Below, piece by piece: positions 1-4,999 of a stretch of DNA of 5,060 bases (position 1 is the stretch's first letter; each line of letters starts with the position of its first letter). The stretch is from contig SYDV01000357.1 in assembly GCA_005801395.1 (NCBI GenBank), positions 1-5,060 of the forward strand, written 5' to 3'. A program made the position numbers and the translations under genes. This DNA comes from Planctomycetia bacterium. Lineage in GTDB: Bacteria; Planctomycetota; UBA11346. Under the pieces are notes generated by a model. The model worked only from the letters and a program-made list of their open reading frames with translations, had not been told where the DNA came from and did not search any database.

Positions 1-414
1 AGTGCCAATAGCCAAGACGATGACCCGTGGTGCCAATCCATCCACTTCCCCATTTGCTATGCGATACAATAATTGGCGAGTAGAATCACCACCAATACCG
101 TAATTAACGGCACCTAGACTGGCGTAGGTGTCTTCAAAAATACTCTTTCCTTCATTGCTCCAACCCATGGTAATTGAGTCGCCATAGAAAATGACCGAAA
201 TATCCTTTCCGCGTTTTTTACTGGTGGCGATAAACCCTTGGTGCATTCCAACCCACCCGGCACGCCAATCCCAACGGCACCAACCAGGAACCCAGGGCTT
301 ACCGAGTGGTAATGGCGTTGAAGACGGATCGCCTGGAGGAGTAGGTTCGAGCGTCATCTCGCTCGCTGGTAAATGAACGGCGAGCAAAACGAATAGGATC
401 CATGTGCGCAGCAT
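1..414 (-). CDS. Secreted GDSL/SGNH-family esterase or lipase, N-terminal part (runs off the window)
   Basis: The 138 codons present begin MLRTWILFVLLAVHLPAS, a short basic N-terminus plus hydrophobic core typical of a Sec signal peptide, with likely cleavage near residues 17-19. A Pro-rich stretch (24-43) and a Trp-rich segment (41-54) follow. SGNH block I is clear: VIFYGDSITMGW, with the nucleophile at Ser80. Block II is NYGIGGDST, with the oxyanion-hole Gly near 108-109. The frame stops at the window edge in VLAIGT, where block III (GTNN) would begin, so the Asp/His of the triad are not visible. The pattern resembles platelet-activating-factor acetylhydrolase-like hydrolases of planctomycetes and relatives, which remove acyl or acetyl groups from lipids or carbohydrates; the substrate here cannot be inferred. 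The ATG at 412-414 is supported by a strong Shine-Dalgarno. It is divergent from the helicase. Confidence 0.88.
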   Translation of the reverse strand, partial: MLRTWILFVLLAVHLPASEMTLEPTPPGDPSSTPLPLGKPWVPGWCRWDWRAGWVGMHQGFIATSKKRGKDISVIFYGDSITMGWSNEGKSIFEDTYASLGAVNYGIGGDSTRQLLYRIANGEVDGLAPRVIVLAIGT

Positions 415-420
415 TTTTTA

Positions 421-429
421 AGCCTCCTC
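421..429 (-). promoter_or_regulatory. Shine-Dalgarno of the GDSL hydrolase
   Basis: On the minus strand the sequence is GAGGAGGCT followed by TAAAAA and the ATG. This near-perfect anti-SD match lies 8 bases (counted from AGGAGG) before the start codon. It fixes the start at 414 and indicates an anti-SD-using host. Confidence 0.85.
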
Positions 430-477
430 AGGTGTTTATATAAATGTATACAGATGAATAGCGTGACAGACTGAAGG

Positions 478-506
478 TTGATAGAAGTTAACTGAAAATA
501 GGTTAA
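478..506 (-). promoter_or_regulatory. Possible sigma-70-type promoter for the GDSL hydrolase
   Basis: Read on the minus strand, TTAACC (501-506) and TATCAA (478-483) are separated by 17 bases. Each hexamer matches four of six consensus positions. Transcription would start near 470 and give a leader of roughly 55 bases. The match is weak and the surroundings are AT-rich, so chance is a real alternative. Confidence 0.25.
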
Positions 507-520
507 GTGCTACTTAAGTG
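503..520. repeat. TTAAGTG direct repeat and overlapping inverted repeat, possible operator
   Basis: TTAAGTG occurs at 503-509 and again at 514-520. The two starts are 11 bases apart, about one helical turn. The first copy also forms a perfect 6-3-6 inverted repeat, TTAAGT/ACTTAA (503-517). This lies between two divergent genes and overlaps the weak minus-strand promoter candidate, so a regulator site is possible. No family can be named, and AT-rich chance pairing is not excluded. Confidence 0.35.
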
Positions 521-580
521 ATTGAAATTAATGACCTTATGTATTTAAGGCTTGCATCTTCTAGCTTTCAATCGGCCAGC

Positions 581-608
581 TTGCGGAGTGTAGGTCGCTC
601 GCTCTAAT
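581..608 (+). promoter_or_regulatory. Possible promoter of the helicase gene
   Basis: TTGCGG (581-586), a 16-base spacer and TCTAAT (603-608) make a -35/-10 pair with a good -10 (five of six) and a poor -35 (three of six). Transcription would start near 615 and leave a leader of about 215 bases before the ATG at 832. The AT-rich stretch at 523-550 (TTGAAA) is an alternative location but lacks a convincing -10. Confidence 0.28.
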
Positions 609-705
609 GCCGCATCCTTTCTGCTCAGCAGTATCGCGGTCGCGAGTCTTGCAGCGTTAGGTCGATTTTAACGATGGCTGTGCTGATGATGTCATCGGCG
701 CGCCC

Positions 706-817
706 TTGCCCGCAACGGGCAACAACAATCTGCCTCAAATCCGCCTTTTTGGCTTAATTGGCAATTGTAGTCTACTCATCCCGTCCATTTGTGACGGGCG
801 AAGCGCAGCGTTTGCGC
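706..817 (+). promoter_or_regulatory. Hairpin-rich 5' leader of the helicase mRNA
   Basis: Three perfect stem-loops precede the helicase start. TTGCCCG/CGGGCAA is a 7-bp stem with a 3-base loop (706-722). CCCGTC/GACGGG is a 6-bp stem with a 7-base loop (780-798). GCGCA/TGCGC is a 5-bp stem with a 5-base loop (803-817). The last ends 14 bases before the ATG, beside the weak AGGA/GGAA ribosome-binding bases. None is followed by a T run, so they are not intrinsic terminators. Long structured leaders are known for cold-induced DEAD-box helicase mRNAs such as E. coli csdA. A similar role here is inference. Confidence 0.45.
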
Positions 818-831
818 AGGATTATTGGAAA

Positions 832-3612
832 ATGTCGGATCAACCCGATCTCACCGTGCTTAGTATTAAAGACCTCAGACAACTCGCTGGCGAGCATCAG
901 ATTCACAATCGTAGTCGCCTTGGCAAAGACGACTTGATTCAAGCACTGCAAGGTGTTTTAAGTGGGCATTTAGCCGCAACGACGGCAAAGGCTTCGGCTT
1001 CGGCGAGCACTCAAATCGCGTCTGAAAATGTGGTAGCTGATAAAGCCGTGCCAGAAAAAATAGCGGTCGAAAAAGCCGCCGTGGTGCCAAAAGCAAAAGA
1101 GCCTGTCGCCCACAAACCAGTGGAAGTCGCCTCGGAACCCGAATTGCTTGATGCGGCTGCGGTGGCGGAATTAACAGTTGCCGAGACTACTGCTGCACCG
1201 ATGCGAGTCGCGTCACCTGCACCAGGTGAAAGTGTTGAAAAAAGTGAGACCGCTGAAACAGGCGTACCTGGTGAACGCCATCGCCGTCGTCGTCGTCGCG
1301 GTCGTGGTCGCGGTCGTGGTCGTCGTGAAAACGGTGAACAAGCTGTTGGAAATGCGGTTGTTGAAGATGACGACGCAGATGACGGTGAATCGGACAGTGA
1401 TTCATCGAATGACGTCGATGCCGTTGCTGCGCCTCATCCAACGAATCCTGTCGCGCCAATGGCGAAGGCACCAGCAGCGCCAATTGCGCCAGCAGCACCA
1501 ACAATAAGCACAAACGCTCCGGTGCCACCTCGAAGCGCACCTGCGGCTCATGCTCATGCGCCTTCTGCGCCGCGTCCTCCTCAACCTGTGCGCGATCAGC
1601 AAGCGCCACGCGATCAGCAAACGCCACGCGGTGATGCACAACGTCGTCCAGAACCAGCGCCGCGCCCGGCTGTGCCGCCGCAAGACGCACGCGGTCCACG
1701 TCCGCGCGTCGATGGACCACAACGGCCTTTACCGAGTGTCCTTGATCGTCTGTGTTCATTTTCAAAAGGTATTTTAGAGCTGTGCGATCCGTCAACGCCA
1801 ACATGGGCGCAAGCACGGTTGAGTGAATTGTTGGCCGAAATTGGCGTGGGACCGACGCCGTGTACGGGAATGCCTAATGCGGAATTCCATCAAATTATTG
1901 GAACGATAGTCGCACAAAATATTCCTCTTGGTCACATTGCCGTCGTCGAGGCCCCTGGCTTTGTCATGCGCGGTGATCGCGGAGATCTATTTTCTTTGCG
2001 CAAAGCACAAATTCGTGTCGCAGCAAGTGAACGTTCGGACATCGCTCCAGCTTCGGTGGCGGCAGTTCGTCCGATTAGTACGCCAGTTGCTCCCGTGCGC
2101 GCACCAGCGCCGACTCCAATTCCAAATAATAGTCAAACCGTTGCACCGACCGCTGCGGTCGTAGCGCCGGCAGCTGCGCCAGCAACTCCAGCAGGATTAG
2201 AAGGCGTAACACCTAAACCGAACCCGGTTCGTGAACCACGTCCTCCACGACCAGTTCGTGCGCCAGATGCTGGGCGTTCTCCATTGCGTACGCACGGCAT
2301 GGAACCAGTTGGCGAAGCCCCGGCTTTACCATTAGCGCAACAAGATCCCGCCGAATTAGCGCAAAAACCTAAAGCAGCCGGATTTATGTCTTTGGGTCTC
2401 AATGACCAAATATTGGCTGATCTTGCGGCAATCGGTTACAGCGAACCGACACCAATCCAAAGTGAAAGTATTCCGGTCGTTTTAGCCGGTAAGGATATTT
2501 TAGGACAAGCACAAACCGGAACGGGAAAAACAGCTGCGTTTGTCTTACCAATTCTGCAAAAACTGTACAGTTGCGAGAGCCCAGAGCGCAAGCCGATTGC
2601 CTTAATTTTGTGCCCAACCCGTGAATTAGCCAGGCAGGTATTCACTGAATTTACGAAAATGGCGGGTGCCAGCGGTGCGCGTGCGGTGGTGATCTATGGT
2701 GGCACTCCCATGGAAGATCAGATTCGCGCCTTGGAACGTTTCCCCCACGTCATCATCGGTACGCCAGGTCGTATTATCGACCATATGAAGCGTCGTGCGT
2801 TGGATTTATCCGGCTTGCAGAATTTAGTTTTAGATGAAGCCGATCAGATGCTCGACATCGGCTTCTGGCCAGATGTGAATTACATCATGTCACATACGCC
2901 ACCAAACCGGCAAGTGATGTTATTCTCGGCTACCTTCCCCGAAGAGGTGAAGGACATGGCGCAAAAGCATATGAAGGATCCGCAGTCGATTCGCATTACG
3001 CCAAAATTGATAACGGTTGAGCAAGTCGATCAAAAATTCATTGCCGTGTCGCGTGACCGGAAGAATTCGTTGTTAGCACATTTCATTGAAACGCAAAATC
3101 CTCCGCAATTGGTGGTTTTCTGTCGCACTAAACACCAAACTGACCGTGTTGCTGAAGTGTTGAAGCGTAAAAACATGTCGGCGGGTGCGATTCATGGCGA
3201 TTTACCGCAATCAAAACGAGAACGGATTTTGGCCCAGTTCCGTTCTGGCGAGATTCAAAGTTTAATTGCGACCAACGTGGCCGCACGCGGACTTGATATC
3301 CCTACTGTGTCGCATGTGGTCAATTACGATATTCCAGAAATGCCAGAAGAGTACGTGCATCGTATCGGTCGTACGGCGCGCAACGGCGCGAAGGGTGTCG
3401 CTCGCACCTTTATTACTCCCGAGGACGGCCAATTCTTGCTCGAAATCGAAAAGCACATCGGTTTATTGCTTGAAGAAGAAAAGATTGAAGGATTTGAAGC
3501 AACCCCAGCAGAGCCTGAGGTCAAACGCACCATCGCTGATATGCCGGTTGGACAACCGCGCATGCTCAAACCGCTGGTCGGGGGCATCAAACTTGGTCGT
3601 CGTCGCCGTTGA
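832..3612 (+). CDS. Multidomain DEAD-box ATP-dependent RNA helicase with Rho_N-like N-terminus and GrpE-like insert
   Basis: A 926-residue, probably cytoplasmic RNA helicase, about twice the length of a minimal DEAD-box protein. Residues 7-43 (LSIKDLRQLA, then LGKDDLIQAL) resemble the Rho N-terminal/SAP-like fold. An Arg/Gly box lies at 149-165, an acidic stretch at 177-196, and Pro/Ala-rich probable disorder at about 200-298 and 401-516. Residues 300-400 resemble the GrpE head (see its own entry). The helicase core is complete: Q motif GYSEPTPIQ (535-543), motif I AQTGTGKT (560-567, Lys566), Ia PTRELARQ (595-602), Ib TPGR (644-647), II DEAD (668-671), III SAT (699-701), V ATNVAARGLDIP (813-824), VI HRIGRTAR (843-850). 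The short C-terminus ends GRRRR, with no DbpA/CsdA-type RNA-binding domain apparent. I chose ATG 832 because the Rho_N-like segment follows at once; a TTG at 706 would add 42 residues that look like leader. It probably forms an operon with the amidase. Confidence 0.93.
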   Translation: MSDQPDLTVLSIKDLRQLAGEHQIHNRSRLGKDDLIQALQGVLSGHLAATTAKASASASTQIASENVVADKAVPEKIAVEKAAVVPKAKEPVAHKPVEVASEPELLDAAAVAELTVAETTAAPMRVASPAPGESVEKSETAETGVPGERHRRRRRRGRGRGRGRRENGEQAVGNAVVEDDDADDGESDSDSSNDVDAVAAPHPTNPVAPMAKAPAAPIAPAAPTISTNAPVPPRSAPAAHAHAPSAPRPPQPVRDQQAPRDQQTPRGDAQRRPEPAPRPAVPPQDARGPRPRVDGPQRPLPSVLDRLCSFSKGILELCDPSTPTWAQARLSELLAEIGVGPTPCTGMPNAEFHQIIGTIVAQNIPLGHIAVVEAPGFVMRGDRGDLFSLRKAQIRVAASERSDIAPASVAAVRPISTPVAPVRAPAPTPIPNNSQTVAPTAAVVAPAAAPATPAGLEGVTPKPNPVREPRPPRPVRAPDAGRSPLRTHGMEPVGEAPALPLAQQDPAELAQKPKAAGFMSLGLNDQILADLAAIGYSEPTPIQSESIPVVLAGKDILGQAQTGTGKTAAFVLPILQKLYSCESPERKPIALILCPTRELARQVFTEFTKMAGASGARAVVIYGGTPMEDQIRALERFPHVIIGTPGRIIDHMKRRALDLSGLQNLVLDEADQMLDIGFWPDVNYIMSHTPPNRQVMLFSATFPEEVKDMAQKHMKDPQSIRITPKLITVEQVDQKFIAVSRDRKNSLLAHFIETQNPPQLVVFCRTKHQTDRVAEVLKRKNMSAGAIHGDLPQSKRERILAQFRSGEIQSLIATNVAARGLDIPTVSHVVNYDIPEMPEEYVHRIGRTARNGAKGVARTFITPEDGQFLLEIEKHIGLLLEEEKIEGFEATPAEPEVKRTIADMPVGQPRMLKPLVGGIKLGRRRR
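1276..1326 (+). other. Arg/Gly (RGR) box within the helicase
   Basis: Residues 149-165 run from RHRRRRRR into alternating GRGRGRG and end in RR. CGN arginine codons dominate, so the DNA is a run of CGT/CGC/GGT. Such boxes bind nucleic acid non-specifically. A strongly acidic Asp/Glu/Ser stretch follows at residues 177-196, giving a charge-segregated disordered region. Confidence 0.85.
1591..1626 (+). repeat. 18-bp tandem duplication in the helicase linker
   Basis: CGCGATCAGCAAGCGCCA at 1591-1608 is followed directly by a copy at 1609-1626 that differs at one base. It encodes the repeated RDQQAP/RDQQTP peptide in the disordered linker and keeps the frame. It fits replication slippage in low-complexity coding DNA. 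Confidence 0.85.
1729..2031 (+). other. GrpE-head-like domain inside the helicase
   Basis: Residues 300-400 carry the motif order of the C-terminal part of GrpE. LPSVLDRL matches the LLPVLDNLERAL helix. ARLSELLAEIGVGP matches the L-x-x-x-GVE segment. MPNAEFHQIIG, with His353, matches FDPxxHEA. IPLGHIAVVEAPGFVM matches the GTVxxVxxxGY strands, and LRKAQIRVAAS matches the final LRPAxVxVS strand. The long coiled-coil dimerisation helix that normally precedes it in GrpE is absent and is replaced by a Pro-rich linker. This is a by-eye match without profile scores. A degenerate or convergent beta domain is the alternative. Confidence 0.6.
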
Positions 3613-3619
3613 TTTTGTC

Positions 3620-3623
3620 GAGG
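3620..3623 (+). promoter_or_regulatory. Shine-Dalgarno selecting the amidase start at 3630
   Basis: GAGG lies 6 bases before ATG 3630-3632 and just after the helicase stop (TGA 3610-3612). It favours the ATG over the TTG at 3609, which would overlap the helicase stop and add seven residues before the signal peptide. Confidence 0.65.
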
Positions 3624-3629
3624 TTCGTC

Positions 3630-4553
3630 ATGTCGTTGCCGCTGCGCGTGTTCGTTATATTACTGTGCTGTAGCGCCCTCGTGGTGTTGAGCGGTTGTAA
3701 ACGTGGGGGGCGTAGTGTTCCTTCATACCCGCAAGAAACGATTCGTCATGAAGTGCAAGTGGGTGAAACGATCACGATGGTGGCAACGCGTTATCGCGTC
3801 TCGGTTAGTGCGATTATTGACGCCAATAATTTACGTGATCGTAATTTAAAGCCTGGTTCGACGTTGTTTATTCCAGGGGGAACAATGCCCCCACCAGATC
3901 CGGTTTTAGAAGCGCCAGAGCCCGTGATCGCCCAAGCCAATGTGCCTAAGGCCGAAAGTACTTGGTTTACTCCGCGTTCAGCCTGGGCTCGTGATGCCAT
4001 CATCTTGAGTCGTACTAAGCCGATGGGTGGTACGCCAACGCGTATTACCATCCATCATAGTGGAAACGTGGAAGACGTTCGGTTTAACAGTCGTGAATGG
4101 TTACAACGAATCGATGCGAATCATATTGCTGGTACGGGTCACGCTGAACCGTGGGCGTGTATTGGTTATCACTTCATAATTGATGCGAGCGGCACGGTGT
4201 ATGAAGGTCGCCCCATGCGTTTTCAAGGTGCGCATGCAGGTAATGATGATGTGAATAAATTAAATATTGGTATTTGTTTGATCGGTGATTTTGACGCGGC
4301 GCGCGTGCCGACGGCTCAGCGCACCGTTATGTTGGAGGTGCTTGATCGCTTATGCTTACAGTACGGCATCAATCGTTCATCCGTTTATGGTCATAAAAAG
4401 TTTAAGGTCACCGCCTGTCCAGGTCGGAATTTAATTACCATTATAAATGCCTATGCTGAGCGGCCAACGCCTCCGGAAGATCCAGATACGCGTCAGTCAG
4501 CTTTACCGTCAGGTGCCACTCGTTTAGGCAGTTATTTTACGCCAGCAAAGTAA
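3630..4553 (+). CDS. LysM-containing N-acetylmuramoyl-L-alanine amidase lipoprotein (Amidase_2/PGRP family)
   Basis: A 307-residue protein expected to cut the amide bond between N-acetylmuramic acid and L-alanine in peptidoglycan, for wall remodelling or recycling. It starts MSLPLRVFVILLCC and has the lipobox LSGC with Cys23, followed by Lys, so it should be a membrane-anchored lipoprotein facing the periplasm. Residues 40-82 form one LysM domain (HEVQVGETITMVATRY, then LKPGSTLFIP). The Amidase_2 domain spans about 115-275. Its probable zinc ligands are His142 (ITIHHSG), His255 (GHKKF) and Cys263 (TACPG), with Tyr180 in IGYHF and Thr261 at the expected catalytic positions, so it looks active. 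The last ~30 residues are Pro-rich. It begins 17 bases after the helicase with no terminator or promoter evident between, so co-transcription is likely. The TTG at 3609 is a less likely start. Confidence 0.9.
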   Translation: MSLPLRVFVILLCCSALVVLSGCKRGGRSVPSYPQETIRHEVQVGETITMVATRYRVSVSAIIDANNLRDRNLKPGSTLFIPGGTMPPPDPVLEAPEPVIAQANVPKAESTWFTPRSAWARDAIILSRTKPMGGTPTRITIHHSGNVEDVRFNSREWLQRIDANHIAGTGHAEPWACIGYHFIIDASGTVYEGRPMRFQGAHAGNDDVNKLNIGICLIGDFDAARVPTAQRTVMLEVLDRLCLQYGINRSSVYGHKKFKVTACPGRNLITIINAYAERPTPPEDPDTRQSALPSGATRLGSYFTPAK

Positions 4554-4690
4554 GTCGGTCGTAGGGCTTTGCCGTGGCCGGACATGTCAGGAGCTTTGCG
4601 TTGGGTGTGCACTGGTTTGATCTTCGCTCCAGACTTGTACTTGGGAAAAGACATTAGTCCGTCGTTTGTTTGTTGGTGAAAGCATCAGGA
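4554..4690. other. Short intergenic stretch after the amidase
   Basis: No gene or convincing terminator is seen. A weak imperfect stem CGGTC/GGCCG (4556-4580) lacks a T run. A 31-codon frame at 4584-4679 has no ribosome binding site and no recognisable features. Confidence 0.4.
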
Positions 4691-4718
4691 TTGACGATGT
4701 GGACCATCTTCCTATCGT
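4691..4718 (+). promoter_or_regulatory. tRNA-Leu promoter with GC-rich discriminator
   Basis: TTGACG (4691-4696, five of six) and TATCGT (4713-4718, four of six) are separated by 16 bases and lie just upstream of the tRNA. The bases between the -10 and the tRNA (GTGCGCCTCCCCCC region) are almost all G/C. In many bacteria such a discriminator marks stable-RNA promoters under stringent (ppGpp) control. That regulation is inferred from family knowledge. Confidence 0.55.
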
Positions 4719-4732
4719 GCGCCTCCCCCCGT

Positions 4733-4819
4733 GCATGGGTGGCGGAATTGGCAGACGCACTAGCTTGAGGTGCTAGCGAGGTAAAACTTGTCGGGGTTCG
4801 AGTCCCCGCCCGTGCACCA
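4733..4819 (+). tRNA. tRNA-Leu, anticodon GAG
   Basis: The 87 bases fold as a class II tRNA. The acceptor stem is GCATGGG (4733-4739) with CCCGTGC (4809-4815) and one T-G wobble; discriminator A4816 and an encoded CCA (4817-4819) follow. The anticodon stem is CTAGC/GCTAG (4760-4764, 4772-4776) around loop TTGAGGT, with anticodon GAG at 4767-4769, reading CUC and CUU. The long variable arm, CGAG/CTTG around a short loop, is typical of Leu/Ser. The T arm is CGGGG-TTCGAGT-CCCCG (4792-4808). Leu rather than Ser follows from the anticodon and discriminator A. It is a single-gene unit with its own promoter and terminator. Confidence 0.97.
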
Positions 4820-4825
4820 TTGGTT

Positions 4826-4855
4826 ACCCCCGGCGAAAGCCGGGGGTTTTTATTT
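4826..4855 (+). terminator. Intrinsic terminator of tRNA-Leu
   Basis: CCCCCGGC (4827-4834) pairs perfectly with GCCGGGGG (4839-4846) across a GAAA tetraloop, followed by TTTTTATTT. An A4826-T4847 pair can extend the stem. It begins 7 bases after the tRNA CCA, so very little 3' trailer is made. Confidence 0.95.
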
Positions 4856-4898
4856 GGTATGATCCTTAGTGTAACCGATGAGTAGTAGGGTCTCTCGA

Positions 4899-4925
4899 AG
4901 CTTGGCCTGTGTGGTGAATCAAGCT
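4899..4925. repeat. Inverted repeat AGCTTG/CAAGCT
   Basis: A 6-bp perfect inverted repeat with a 15-base gap (4899-4904 and 4920-4925) lies in the noncoding stretch after the tRNA terminator. CTGTG (4907-4911) inside the gap could instead pair with CACAG (4937-4941), so the two pairings interlock. No function can be assigned, and chance is likely. Confidence 0.2.
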
Positions 4926-4977
4926 CGGTAGGTCGTCACAGATGTTTTATCCTGAAAAAAGCAGTTGCCCGCCTCGT

Positions 4978-4995
4978 CTAGTCGCATTCGACTGG
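4978..4995. repeat. Hairpin just before a possible start codon
   Basis: CTAGTCG (4978-4984) pairs with CGACTGG (4989-4995) around CATT, seven pairs with one wobble, followed on the plus strand by AAAAA and ATG 5000. On the minus strand the same stem is preceded, not followed, by T residues, so it is not a terminator in either direction. Confidence 0.35.
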
Positions 4996-4999
4996 AAAA

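Larger units (their letters stand above)
415..831. other. Divergent intergenic region between GDSL hydrolase and helicase
   Basis: These 417 bases hold no supported gene. Positions 430-560 are AT-rich and hold small palindromes: TTTATATAAA at 435-444, TGTATACA at 445-452, and TTAAGT-GCT-ACTTAA at 503-517. This is where promoters for both outward genes would be expected. From about 570 to 831 the sequence becomes more GC-rich and hairpin-rich, which suits a transcribed helicase leader. A 27-codon frame at 674-757 has no ribosome binding site and is not called. Confidence 0.6.

Noticed and set aside
191..376. 61-codon plus-strand frame
   Set aside because: It is antisense to the GDSL hydrolase, whose signal peptide, GDS motif and strong ribosome binding site settle the strand.
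634..645. TCGCG-GT-CGCGA inverted repeat as an operator
   Set aside because: It has only five-base arms in a CG-rich stretch; there is nothing to separate it from chance.
674..757. 27-codon upstream frame in the helicase leader
   Set aside because: It has no ribosome binding site, shows no leader-peptide codon run, and lies across the hairpin region.
1280..1330. CGT/CGC repeat run as a microsatellite or CRISPR-like repeat
   Set aside because: It encodes the in-frame Arg/Gly box of the helicase; there are no spaced repeats or spacers.
1187..1816. 209-codon minus-strand frame rich in His, Arg and Asp
   Set aside because: It is a mirror of the Arg/Asp/Pro/Ala low-complexity coding in the helicase; there is no ribosome binding site and no domain-like pattern.
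3266..3673. 135-codon plus-strand frame across the helicase end
   Set aside because: It overlaps conserved helicase motif VI and the amidase start in another frame and has no recognisable protein features.
4556..4580. Possible terminator after the amidase (CGGTC/GGCCG stem)
   Set aside because: The stem is weak, the loop is long and there is no T run.
4584..4679. 31-codon frame between amidase and tRNA
   Set aside because: It is short, with no ribosome binding site and no recognisable composition.
4858..4863. TATGAT as a -10 element after the tRNA terminator
   Set aside because: The -35 position falls inside the terminator hairpin and does not resemble TTGACA.
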